Source: Streptomyces sporangiiformans (GTDB taxonomy: Bacteria; Actinomycetota; Actinomycetes; Streptomycetales; Streptomycetaceae). From it: a stretch of DNA of 64,000 nucleotides. The stretch lies in contig NZ_VCHX02000348.1 of NCBI RefSeq assembly GCF_005768555.2, positions 1-64,000 of the forward strand, given 5' to 3'. Each line of letters starts with the position of its first letter. Positions within the stretch are counted from its first letter, which is position 1. The translations under genes were made by a program, and so were the position numbers. The notes beneath the pieces are model-generated. The model was not told the DNA's origin. It saw only the letters and a list, made by a program, of their open reading frames with translations, and ran no database searches. This document shows positions 24,230 through 32,806 of this stretch, one piece after another.

Positions 24230-26437
24230 GTGGCCGGCGACAAGGACGCACTGACTGCCTCGGCTGCGGGGCCCGTGCCCGCCGAGGCACGGGAGAAGCA
24301 CGCGCAGCTCGCTGAGCAGATCGAGGAGCATCGCTTCCGGTACTACGTGAAGGACGCTCCGGTCGTCAGCGACGCGGAATTCGACAAACTCCTGCGCACG
24401 CTGGAGGCCTTGGAGGACGAGTACCCCGAGCTGCGCACCCCCGACTCGCCGACCCAGAAGGTCGCGGGGGCGTACGAGACGGAGTTCTCGGCGGTACAGC
24501 ACCGCGAGCGCATGCTCTCCCTCGACAACGCCTTCGACGACGCGGAGCTGGCGGCCTGGGCCGACCGCGTCGCCAAGGAGGTCGGCACGTCCGACCACCA
24601 CTTCCTGTGCGAACTGAAGGTCGACGGCCTCGCGGTCAACCTCACCTACGAGCGCGGCCGCCTCACGCGCGCGGCGACCCGCGGTGACGGCCGCACGGGC
24701 GAGGACATCACGCCGAACGTGCGGACGATCGCCGAGATCCCGGACCGCCTCAGCGGCGACCGCATCCCGGACCTCGTGGAGATCCGCGGCGAGGTCTTCT
24801 TCCCGATGGAGAAGTTCCAGGAGCTCAACGCCCGGCTGGTGGAGGCGGGCGACAAGCCCTTCGCCAACCCGCGCAACGCGGCGGCGGGTTCCCTGCGCCA
24901 GAAGGACCCCCGGATCACCGCCACCCGCCCGCTGCACATGGTGGTGCACGGCCTCGGCGCGAGAGAGGGCTTCGACGGGCTCGGCCGGCTCTCGGAGGCC
25001 TACGACCTGCTGAGCTCCTGGGGCCTGCCGACCACTCCGTACAGCAAGGTGGTCGACGGCCTCGACGGCGTACGGGAATTCATCGCGTACTACGGAGAGA
25101 ACCGCCACTCCGTGGAGCACGAGATCGACGGCGTCGTCGTGAAGCTCGACGAGATCCCCCTCCAGGGCCGCCTCGGCTCGACCTCGCGCGCCCCGCGCTG
25201 GGCGATCGCGTGGAAGTACGCGCCGGAGGAGGTCAACACCAAGCTGGTCAACATCCGCGTGGGCGTGGGCCGCACCGGCCGTGTCACCCCGTACGCCCAG
25301 GTGGAGCCGGTGACCGTGGCCGGCTCCGAGGTCGAGTTCGCGACGCTGCACAACCAGGACGTGGTCAAGGCCAAGGGCGTCCTCATCGGCGACACGGTGG
25401 TGCTGCGCAAGGCCGGTGACGTCATCCCGGAGATCCTCGGCCCGGTCGTCGACCTGCGCGACGGCAGCGAGCAGGAGTTCGTGATGCCCGCCGAGTGCCC
25501 CGAGTGCGGCACGGCGCTGGCGCCCGCCAAGGAGGGCGACATCGACCTGCGCTGCCCCAACGCCCGTACCTGCCCGGCCCAGTTGCGCGAGCGCCTGTTC
25601 TACCTCGCCGGGCGCAAGTGCCTGGACATCGAGAACTTCGGATACGTCGCCGCCGCGGCCCTCACCAAGCCGCTGGAGCCCTCCGATCCGCCGCTGGTGG
25701 ACGAGGGCGGCCTCTTCGACCTCACCATCGAGCAGTTGCTGCCCATCAAGGCGTACGTGCTCGACCAGGACAGCGGACTGCCCAAGCGGGACCCGGACAC
25801 GGGCGAGGAGAAGATCGTCACGGTCTTCGCCAACCAGGAGGGGGGACCCAAGAAGAACGCTCTCGCGATGCTGGAGAACATCGTGGCGGCCAAGGAGCGT
25901 CCCCTGCCCCGTATCCTCGCCGGCCTCTCCATCCGCCATGTGGGCCCGGTGGCCGCCGAGGCGCTGGCCCGTGAGTTCCGCTCGATCGACCGCATCCAGC
26001 AGGCCACGGAGGAGGAGCTGAAGGCGGTCGACGGCGTCGGCGGCATCGTCGCGGCCTCGCTCAAGGAGTGGTTCGCGGTCGACTGGCATCAGGAGATCCT
26101 GCGCAAGTGGCGGGAGGCCGGGGTCCGGATGGAGGAGGAGAGTTCCGGACAGGACGAGGGACCGCGGCCGCTGGAGGGACTCACCGTCGTCGTCACCGGA
26201 ACGCTCGAGCACCACACGCGGGACGGCGCGAAGGAGGCGCTGCAGAGCCGTGGTGCGAAAGTGACCGGTTCAGTTTCGAAGAAGACGTCTTTCGTGGTCG
26301 TAGGTGACAATCCTGGGTCGAAGTACGACAAGGCCATGCAGCTGAAAGTTCCGGTTCTGAACGAGGACGGCTTTGCCGTTCTGCTCGAACAAGGGCCGGA
26401 ATCGGCGGCTGAAGTAGCGCTTCCGACCGAGGAGTAG
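24230..26437 (+). CDS. ligA: NAD-dependent DNA ligase
   Basis: Seals nicks in replication and repair using NAD. It is 735 residues; about 670-740 is usual. The adenylated lysine is about residue 130 in CELKVDGLAVNL. The OB fold, a four-cysteine zinc finger (CPECGTALA, then CPNARTCPAQ), helix-hairpin-helix repeats and a C-terminal BRCT domain (GLTVVVTGTLEHHTRDGAKE) follow in order. GTG 24230 has GGGAGG upstream. The last 60 bp of the BRCT domain have noticeably lower GC than the rest. It is essential in bacteria. Confidence 0.98.
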   Translation: MAGDKDALTASAAGPVPAEAREKHAQLAEQIEEHRFRYYVKDAPVVSDAEFDKLLRTLEALEDEYPELRTPDSPTQKVAGAYETEFSAVQHRERMLSLDNAFDDAELAAWADRVAKEVGTSDHHFLCELKVDGLAVNLTYERGRLTRAATRGDGRTGEDITPNVRTIAEIPDRLSGDRIPDLVEIRGEVFFPMEKFQELNARLVEAGDKPFANPRNAAAGSLRQKDPRITATRPLHMVVHGLGAREGFDGLGRLSEAYDLLSSWGLPTTPYSKVVDGLDGVREFIAYYGENRHSVEHEIDGVVVKLDEIPLQGRLGSTSRAPRWAIAWKYAPEEVNTKLVNIRVGVGRTGRVTPYAQVEPVTVAGSEVEFATLHNQDVVKAKGVLIGDTVVLRKAGDVIPEILGPVVDLRDGSEQEFVMPAECPECGTALAPAKEGDIDLRCPNARTCPAQLRERLFYLAGRKCLDIENFGYVAAAALTKPLEPSDPPLVDEGGLFDLTIEQLLPIKAYVLDQDSGLPKRDPDTGEEKIVTVFANQEGGPKKNALAMLENIVAAKERPLPRILAGLSIRHVGPVAAEALAREFRSIDRIQQATEEELKAVDGVGGIVAASLKEWFAVDWHQEILRKWREAGVRMEEESSGQDEGPRPLEGLTVVVTGTLEHHTRDGAKEALQSRGAKVTGSVSKKTSFVVVGDNPGSKYDKAMQLKVPVLNEDGFAVLLEQGPESAAEVALPTEE

Positions 26438-26696
26438 GGGTTGAAGGCCACCCGATCGGCGCATACCAGATGCATACGGGTGGCCGTGTCGCATTCGGGC
26501 AACCGTGGACGACCGCTGCCCGCAGAAGCCTTCTGCGGCCTACTGTTGAGGTGTGCGCCTGCCGTGCCCAACTGCGGTTGGCGCATGCCCTGCTCGTCGA
26601 GAGTTCGGGGAACGGTTTTCAGACGCGGTGCCGTTGAAGGTGTGTCGGGCATCGGGCCGCGTGGCGTGGGCACCGCCGGCTGTGAGAGGGACGGGA

Positions 26697-28925
26697 ATGG
26701 AACCGACCGAGAGCGCCGCCCTGGACTCACGGCTGCGCCCGCGCTGGGTGACCGGCATGCGGCGATGGAAGATGTCGCTGCGCACCGCCGGGCTGCGCAC
26801 CGGGACGGGCGCGCGAGACCCGGGCCCGGCCGGCGTCGGCTCCGGGCACGCGATACCGGGCCATGACTCCGAGCGGCAGACATCCTGGCCCGCGCTGCCG
26901 GCGGCGGTCGTCGCGATCGCCGGGATCGTGCTGGGCGCGGGCTTCTACCGGGCGTTCACCGGGCACCACGCGCTCTTTCCGTCCGGCTCCGTCGGATGGT
27001 CCCTGGCCCTCCTGGCAGGCATCATCGTCGGCCATCTGGTGGCGCTCGGACGCGCCCGCTGGTGGGGCGGCACGGGCTCCGGCGCGGCCCTCACGCTCGC
27101 GGTCCTGTTGCTGTACGGCTGGGTGCCGGCCGGGATGGTCAGCCTCACCGTCGTCGTCCTCGTCGGCATAGCGCGCCGCCACCGCTGGCGGCAGGGCGTG
27201 CTGCACGGGGCGGTGGACATCCTCGGCATCGGCGGCGGTGCGCTGGTGCTGGCCGTGTTCGGCCGGGTCCCGTCCGTGGAGAAGCCCTGGGACCCGGAGA
27301 GCTGGACCGTCTACGCCGTGCCCGAGGTGGTGATGGTGGCGGCCGCGTATCTCGCCGTGAGCCGCGTGCTGCTCTGGTACCTCCAAGCGCCCCGTGTCGG
27401 CGGTCTGCCCACCGTCGCCCGCACCGCCCTCGTCAGACAGGGGCTCGTCGCCGTGGCGGTGCTCGGCCTCGCCCCGCTGATCTGTGTCGTCGCGATGGCC
27501 CTGCCCGTGCTGCTGCCGCTCTTCTCGATCCCCCTCATCGCGCTCGACTCCACACTGTGGATAGCCCGCGCCCGGGCCGAGGAGCAGTTGCGCGATCCGC
27601 TCACCGGTCTGCCCAACCGTCAGTGGCTTCTCGAACGGACCTGGACGGCGCTGGACGATGCCGAGCGGATCGGTGCGCGTTCCGCGCTGATGCTGATCGA
27701 CCTGGACCGGTTCCGGTCCGTGAACGACACGCTGGGGCATCTCGCCGGGGACCGTCTGCTGTTGCAGATAGCCGACCGGCTGCGGCTGGCATTGCCGCGC
27801 GGAGCGGAGGCCGCGCGGCTCGGTGGTGACGAGTTCGCCGTCTTACTGCCCGTCGCGGACTCCACGACGTCCGCCACACGCATCGCCCGCAACCTCGTCG
27901 GCGCGCTCGGTTCGCCGCTCGACCTGGACGGGCTCACCCTCGTGCTGGAGGCCAGCGCCGGGCTCGCCGTCTTCCCCGATCACGCGCTCGACGCGGAGGG
28001 GCTGCTGCGGCGGGCGGACGTCGCGATGTACCAGGCGAAGCGGGACCGGACGGGAGTGGAGGTGTACGAGTCCAAGCGGGACTCCAACACTCCCGACCGG
28101 CTCGGGCTGTTGGGGGACCTGCGGCGGGCTCTGGACGCCGGGGACGTCGAGCTGCACTACCAGCCGAAGGTGCGGTTCGACGGGCAGGTGGCCGGCCTCG
28201 AGGCGCTCGTGCGGTGGGTGCATCCCGAGCGGGGAAAGGTGCCGCCGGACGAGTTCATAGCGATCGCCGAGTCGTCCGGGCTGATGCCGCATCTCACCGA
28301 GTACGTGCTGGAGACGGCGCTCGGGCAGGTCGCCCGGTGGCGAGGGCAGGGATTGTTCGTTCCGGTGGCCGTCAATGTGTCGCCGCGGGATGTGCACACG
28401 CCTGGGTTCGCGGGGGCGGTCGCGGCGCGGCTGGCTCGGCACGGGGTCCCCGCGGGGGCGTTGCAGCTGGAGATCACCGAGCATGTCCTGCTGGAGGATC
28501 CGCAGCGGGCCGCGGACACCCTGGCCGCGCTGACCGGTCACGGTGTGAAGATGTCGCTCGACGACTTCGGGACCGGGTATTCGTCGCTGGTCCACCTGCG
28601 CAGGCTTCCCGTGAGCGAGCTGAAGATCGACCGGTCCTTCGTCGCGCGGCTGGCCATCGACACCGAGGACGCCGAGATCGTCCGGTGCACCGTCGATCTC
28701 GCTCACTCGCTGGGGCTTCTTGTCGTCGCCGAGGGGGTCGAGGACGACGAGACGTGGGAGCGGCTTCGGGATCTCGGCTGCGATGCCGTGCAGGGGTGGC
28801 TCGTTGCCGCGGCCATGCCGGCCGAGGAGACGACCGCGTGGCTTCGGGCCCGTGGGTCGCGGGGGTGGCAGCGGCCCGCCGCCGCGTTGCCCGCGGCGGC
28901 GGATGACCCTGGGCGGGTCGGGTAA
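26697..28925 (+). CDS. Membrane GGDEF-EAL protein, RmdB-like c-di-GMP phosphodiesterase
   Basis: A 742-residue membrane protein controlling cyclic di-GMP. After a short N-terminus, about six hydrophobic helices lie between residues 60 and 300. The GGDEF domain has an intact LGGDEF (G376-F380), but the inhibitory RxxD site is absent. The EAL domain has an intact EAL (502-504), DDFGTGYSSL, LKIDRSFV and EGVEDDE, so all phosphodiesterase residues are kept. The position after ligA and the architecture match Streptomyces RmdB, a phosphodiesterase that affects development. ATG 26697 is chosen for its GAGAGGG ribosome site; the frame is open upstream to 26553. Confidence 0.9.
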   Translation: MEPTESAALDSRLRPRWVTGMRRWKMSLRTAGLRTGTGARDPGPAGVGSGHAIPGHDSERQTSWPALPAAVVAIAGIVLGAGFYRAFTGHHALFPSGSVGWSLALLAGIIVGHLVALGRARWWGGTGSGAALTLAVLLLYGWVPAGMVSLTVVVLVGIARRHRWRQGVLHGAVDILGIGGGALVLAVFGRVPSVEKPWDPESWTVYAVPEVVMVAAAYLAVSRVLLWYLQAPRVGGLPTVARTALVRQGLVAVAVLGLAPLICVVAMALPVLLPLFSIPLIALDSTLWIARARAEEQLRDPLTGLPNRQWLLERTWTALDDAERIGARSALMLIDLDRFRSVNDTLGHLAGDRLLLQIADRLRLALPRGAEAARLGGDEFAVLLPVADSTTSATRIARNLVGALGSPLDLDGLTLVLEASAGLAVFPDHALDAEGLLRRADVAMYQAKRDRTGVEVYESKRDSNTPDRLGLLGDLRRALDAGDVELHYQPKVRFDGQVAGLEALVRWVHPERGKVPPDEFIAIAESSGLMPHLTEYVLETALGQVARWRGQGLFVPVAVNVSPRDVHTPGFAGAVAARLARHGVPAGALQLEITEHVLLEDPQRAADTLAALTGHGVKMSLDDFGTGYSSLVHLRRLPVSELKIDRSFVARLAIDTEDAEIVRCTVDLAHSLGLLVVAEGVEDDETWERLRDLGCDAVQGWLVAAAMPAEETTAWLRARGSRGWQRPAAALPAAADDPGRVG

Positions 28926-28933
28926 TTGTTCCC

Positions 28934-28971
28934 ACCCGCACCACCCGTGACATCGTCGGTCGGGTGCGGGT
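28934..28971 (+). terminator. Hairpin downstream of the GGDEF-EAL gene
   Basis: ACCCGCACC at 28934-28942 pairs with GGTGCGGGT at 28963-28971, followed by CTTCCCG. It begins 9 bp after the stop codon and precedes the gatC promoter region, where CATAGGAT (29050-29057) is a candidate -10 element. Confidence 0.6.
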
Positions 28972-29096
28972 CTTCCCGTTCGGGGGCCTCGCGGTCGGCG
29001 CCTGCCGGCGTGTGGGAGAAACCCGTGCGCGGGCACTCGTGTCGGCGCCATAGGATTGGCCGCAAACCACACGCACTCACCCCTGAGGATCGCTGC

Positions 29097-29393
29097 ATGC
29101 CTGGCATCACGCGCGAGGAGGTCGCCCACCTCGCACGGCTGGCGCGTCTGGAGCTGCGGGACGAAGAGCTCGATCACTTCGCCGGTCAGCTCGACGACAT
29201 CATCGGCGCGGTCGCCCGCGTCAGCGAAGTCGCCGACCAAGACGTACCGCCGACCTCCCACCCGCTGCCGCTGACGAATGTCATGCGCGCGGACGAGGTC
29301 CGTCCGTCGCTCACCCCCGAGCAGGCGCTTTCCGGCGCCCCGGCCCAGGAGCAGCAGCGTTTCAAGGTGCCGCAGATCCTGGGGGAGGACTAA
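29097..29393 (+). CDS. gatC: Asp-tRNA(Asn)/Glu-tRNA(Gln) amidotransferase subunit C
   Basis: Small stabilising subunit of the GatCAB complex that converts misacylated Glu-tRNA(Gln) or Asp-tRNA(Asn) to the amide form. It is 98 residues: ITREEVAHLARLARLEL at the N-terminus and MRADEVRPSLTPEQALSGAP near the C-terminus are family hallmarks. ATG 29097 has TGAGGA upstream. It ends 5 bp before gatA. Confidence 0.97.
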   Translation: MPGITREEVAHLARLARLELRDEELDHFAGQLDDIIGAVARVSEVADQDVPPTSHPLPLTNVMRADEVRPSLTPEQALSGAPAQEQQRFKVPQILGED

Positions 29394-29398
29394 TCACC

Positions 29399-30907
29399 AT
29401 GACGGACAACAGCAACGTCAACATCATCAGGCTCACCGCGGCCGAGATCGCGCAGAAGATCGCCGCCGGTGAGCTCACCGCCGTCGAGGTCACCGAGGCC
29501 CACCTCGCCCGTATCGGTGCCGTCGACGAGAAGGTGCACGCCTTCCTGCACGTGGACCGCGAGGGTGCTCTCGCCCAGGCCCGCGCCGTCGACGAGAAGC
29601 GAGCCAAGGGGGAGAAGCTCGGGCCGCTCGCCGGTGTGCCGCTCGCGCTCAAGGACATCTTCACCACCGAGGGGATTCCGACCACCGTCGGGTCGAAGAT
29701 CCTCGAAGGGTGGATTCCGCCGTACGACGCCACCCTCACCAAGAAGCTGAAGGCCGCCGACGTCGTCATCCTCGGCAAGACCAACATGGACGAGTTCGCC
29801 ATGGGGTCCAGCACGGAGAACAGCGCGTACGGTCCCACCGGCAACCCGTGGGACCTGACCAGGATTCCCGGCGGCTCCGGCGGTGGATCGAGCGCCGCCC
29901 TCGCCTCCTTCCAGGCCCCCCTCGCCATCGGTACCGACACCGGTGGCTCCATCCGCCAGCCCGCCGCCGTCACCGGCACGGTCGGCGTGAAGCCGACGTA
30001 CGGCGGCGTGTCGCGCTTCGGCATGGTGGCGTTCTCGTCCTCCCTCGACCAGGGCGGGCCCTGTGCCCGTACCGTCCTGGACGCGGCCCTCCTCCACGAG
30101 ACCATCGCCGGTCACGACCCCCTCGACTCGACGTCCATCGACGCGCCGGTACCGCCCGTCGTCGACGCCGCTCGCAACGGCTCCGTCGCAGGCATGCGCG
30201 TCGGTGTCGTCAAGCAGTTCCGCGGCGAGGGCTACCAGGCCGGTGTCGTCCAGCGTTTCGACGAGGCGGTCGCGCTCCTCAAGGAGCTGGGCGCCGAGAT
30301 CGTCGAGCTGGACTGCCCGTCCTTCGACCTGGCGCTCTCCGCGTACTACCTGATCGCCCCGAGCGAGTGTTCCAGCAACCTCGCCCGCTTCGACGCCATG
30401 CGCTACGGCCTGCGCGTCGGCGACGACGGCACGCACTCCGCCGAGGACGTCACCGCCCTCACCCGTGCGGAGGGCTTCGGCGACGAGGTCAAGCGCCGCA
30501 TCATGCTCGGCACGTACGCCCTGAGCTCCGGCTACTACGACGCGTACTACGGCAGCGCCCAGAAGGTCCGCACGCTCATCACGAAGGATTTCGAGAAGTC
30601 CTTCGAGAAGGTGGACGTCATCGTCTCGCCGACGACCCCGACGACCGCCTTCCCGATCGGCGAGCGCGCCGACGACCCGATGGCGATGTACCTCGCCGAC
30701 CTGTGCACCATCCCGACCAACCTGGCGGGCAACGCCGCCATGTCGCTGCCCTGCGGCCTCGCTCCGGAGGACAACCTCCCGGTCGGCCTGCAGATCATCG
30801 CCCCCGCGATGAAGGACGACCGCCTCTACAAGGTGGGAGCCGCCGTCGAGGCCGCCTTCGTGGAAAAGTGGGGGCACCCGCTGATCGAGGAGGCTCCGTC
30901 ACTGTGA
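29399..30907 (+). CDS. gatA: Asp-tRNA(Asn)/Glu-tRNA(Gln) amidotransferase subunit A
   Basis: Amidase subunit that releases ammonia from glutamine for the GatB site. It is 502 residues. The Ser-cisSer-Lys triad is visible: lysine in PLALKDIFTT, the Gly/Ser-rich GGSGGGSSAAL, and the nucleophile region GTDTGGSIRQPAA. ATG 29399 has GGGGGAGG upstream. Its stop overlaps the next small gene by 4 bp (GTGA). Confidence 0.98.
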   Translation: MTDNSNVNIIRLTAAEIAQKIAAGELTAVEVTEAHLARIGAVDEKVHAFLHVDREGALAQARAVDEKRAKGEKLGPLAGVPLALKDIFTTEGIPTTVGSKILEGWIPPYDATLTKKLKAADVVILGKTNMDEFAMGSSTENSAYGPTGNPWDLTRIPGGSGGGSSAALASFQAPLAIGTDTGGSIRQPAAVTGTVGVKPTYGGVSRFGMVAFSSSLDQGGPCARTVLDAALLHETIAGHDPLDSTSIDAPVPPVVDAARNGSVAGMRVGVVKQFRGEGYQAGVVQRFDEAVALLKELGAEIVELDCPSFDLALSAYYLIAPSECSSNLARFDAMRYGLRVGDDGTHSAEDVTALTRAEGFGDEVKRRIMLGTYALSSGYYDAYYGSAQKVRTLITKDFEKSFEKVDVIVSPTTPTTAFPIGERADDPMAMYLADLCTIPTNLAGNAAMSLPCGLAPEDNLPVGLQIIAPAMKDDRLYKVGAAVEAAFVEKWGHPLIEEAPSL

Positions 30908-31146
30908 GCAAGGCACTGTCGAAGGCCAAGGGCTTCAAGAAGTCGAAGTCCGGTACGTACCTGTCCATGGCCACCACCGCGTTCGGCGCCGTCTCCGTCG
31001 TGAAGCAGGCCAAGAAGGCCCGCCTCGAGAACGACACACTGCGCCTGGTCGACGCGGCCGTGTCCGCCGCCGCCATCGTCACCGGCCTCGCCATCCTCTA
31101 CCGGGAGCTCAAGCGCCTGGGCGACGACGACGTCCTGCTGGGCTGA
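30904..31146 (+). CDS. Small conserved protein between gatA and gatB (80 aa)
   Basis: An 80-residue basic protein. The N-terminus is lysine-rich (SKALSKAKGFKKSKSG), followed by a hydrophobic stretch, a charged loop (KQAKKARLEND) and a second hydrophobic helix (VSAAAIVTGLAILYREL), so it is probably membrane-associated. GTG 30904 overlaps the gatA stop (GTGA), which means it is translationally coupled to gatA; gatB begins 16 bp later. I do not recognise a characterised family. Its place inside the gat operon makes a role near tRNA amidation or ribosomes possible, but it may simply be a passenger. Confidence 0.8.
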   Translation: MSKALSKAKGFKKSKSGTYLSMATTAFGAVSVVKQAKKARLENDTLRLVDAAVSAAAIVTGLAILYRELKRLGDDDVLLG

Positions 31147-31162
31147 GAGGGAAAGTTTCACC

Positions 31163-32674
31163 GTGACTGTCACGACTGATCTGGTGTCGTACGAGGACGC
31201 GCTCGCGTCGTACGACCCCGTCATGGGCCTCGAGGTCCATGTCGAACTCGGCACCAAGACCAAGATGTTCTGCGGCTGTTCCACGGCCCTCGGCGCCGAG
31301 CCGAACACCCAGACCTGCCCCACCTGCCTCGGCATGCCCGGCTCGCTCCCGGTCATGAACAGGACCGGTGTCGAGTCCGCGATCAAGATCGGCCTCGCGC
31401 TGAACTGCGAGATCGCCGAGTGGTGCCGCTTCGCCCGGAAGAACTACTTCTATCCGGACATGCCGAAGAACTTCCAGACCTCCCAGTACGACGAGCCGAT
31501 CGCCTTCAACGGCTATCTGGACGTCCAGCTGGAGGACGGCGAGGTCTTTCGCGTGGAGATCGAGCGCGCCCACATGGAGGAGGACACCGGCAAGTCCACG
31601 CACGTGGGCGGTGCGACGGGCCGGATCCACGGCGCCTCGCACTCCCTCCTCGACTACAACCGTGCCGGCATCCCGCTCATCGAGATCGTCACCAAGCCGA
31701 TCGTCGGCGCGGGCGAGCGCGCTCCCGAGGTCGCCAAGGCGTACGTCGCCGAGCTGCGCGAGCTCATCAAGGCGCTCGGTGTGTCGGAGGCCCGCATGGA
31801 GATGGGCCAGATGCGCTGCGACGTGAACCTCTCGCTGCGCCCCAACGGCACCGAGAAGTTCGGTACGCGCTCCGAGACGAAGAACGTGAACTCGCTGCGT
31901 TCCGTCGAGCGTGCGGCCCGTTTCGAGATCCAGCGGCACGCGGCCGTACTGTCCTCGGGCGAAACGATCGTCCAGGAGACCCGGCACTTCCACGAGGACA
32001 CGGGCTCCACGACCTCGGGCCGGGTGAAGGAGGAGGCGGAGGACTACCGCTACTTCCCCGAGCCGGACCTCGTTCCGGTCGCTCCGGCCCGTGAGTGGGT
32101 GGAGGAGCTGCGGGCGGGCCTGCCCGAGCTGCCGCGCGTACGCCGCAACCGGCTGCGCGAGGAGTGGGGCATCTCCGCGCACGACATGCAGTCGATCCTG
32201 AACGCCGGCGCGATCGGTGCGATCGCCGCCACGATCGACGCGGGCGCCGACTCGACCGCGGCCCGCAAGTGGTGGATGGGCGAACTGGCCCGGCACGCCA
32301 ACGAGTCGGGCCGTGCGATCGACGAGCTGCCGATCACGCCCGAGCAGGTTGCCAGGGTCGCCGCCCTGGTGTCCGCCGGCGACCTCAACGACAAGCTGGC
32401 CCGTCAGGTCATCGTGGGCGTGCTCGCGGGCGAGGGCACCCCGGACGAGGTCGTCGAGAAGCGCGGACTGAAGGTCGTCTCGGACGAAGGTGCCCTGACG
32501 ACCGCCGTCGAGGAGGCCATCGCCGGCAACCCGGCCATCGCGGACAAGATCCGCGGCGGCAAGGTGGCCGCGGCGGGCGCCCTCGTGGGCGCCGTCATGA
32601 AGGCCACGCGGGGTCAGGCCGACGCGGCCCGCGTCAAGGAGCTGATCCTGGAGAAGCTGGGCGTCGAGGGCTGA
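31163..32674 (+). CDS. gatB: Asp-tRNA(Asn)/Glu-tRNA(Gln) amidotransferase subunit B
   Basis: Kinase/transamidase subunit that binds the tRNA and activates the side chain. It is 503 residues. GLEVHVELGTKTKMFCGCS and CPTCLGMPGSLPV carry the zinc cysteines; the cradle segment RKNYFYPDMPKNFQ is conserved; the C-terminal YqeY-like tail domain ends KELILEKLGVEG. GTG 31163 is preceded by GAGAGGGAAAG. A strong hairpin follows 22 bp after the stop, closing the operon. Confidence 0.98.
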   Translation: MTVTTDLVSYEDALASYDPVMGLEVHVELGTKTKMFCGCSTALGAEPNTQTCPTCLGMPGSLPVMNRTGVESAIKIGLALNCEIAEWCRFARKNYFYPDMPKNFQTSQYDEPIAFNGYLDVQLEDGEVFRVEIERAHMEEDTGKSTHVGGATGRIHGASHSLLDYNRAGIPLIEIVTKPIVGAGERAPEVAKAYVAELRELIKALGVSEARMEMGQMRCDVNLSLRPNGTEKFGTRSETKNVNSLRSVERAARFEIQRHAAVLSSGETIVQETRHFHEDTGSTTSGRVKEEAEDYRYFPEPDLVPVAPAREWVEELRAGLPELPRVRRNRLREEWGISAHDMQSILNAGAIGAIAATIDAGADSTAARKWWMGELARHANESGRAIDELPITPEQVARVAALVSAGDLNDKLARQVIVGVLAGEGTPDEVVEKRGLKVVSDEGALTTAVEEAIAGNPAIADKIRGGKVAAAGALVGAVMKATRGQADAARVKELILEKLGVEG

Positions 32675-32696
32675 CGGTGCGCTCCGCTTGAGGCGC

Positions 32697-32736
32697 GCGA
32701 GGGGGTGCACCTGGGTTACCAGGTGCACCCCCTCGC
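32697..32736 (+). terminator. Terminator hairpin of the gat operon
   Basis: A perfect 18-bp stem (32697-32714 with 32719-32736) and a 4-nt loop; no U tract. The stability of the stem alone is probably enough for termination. It also faces the convergent MFS gene. Confidence 0.85.
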
Positions 32737-32745
32737 CCGTGCTGT

Positions 32746-32772
32746 CCTGAGGGCTCCGCCCCCAGACCCCCG
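32746..32772. repeat. Copy 1 of a dispersed intergenic repeat
   Basis: CCTGAGGGCTCCGCCCCC followed by AGACCCCCG. The same 27 bp, with one mismatch, occurs at 53529-53555, in both cases just downstream of an operon end. This is a family of GC-rich repeats commonly seen between Streptomyces genes. Confidence 0.75.
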
Positions 32773-32806
32773 ATCGCCCTTGGGGCTCGTCCTCGATCTC
32801 CCCCAG

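Noticed and set aside
24023..26215. A 730-codon minus-strand frame opposite ligA
   Set aside because: Antisense to an essential, fully recognisable gene and without any protein motif.
26441..26696. A separate small gene between ligA and the GGDEF-EAL gene
   Set aside because: Frames there have no ribosome site and no conserved motif; the region is better read as promoter and leader.
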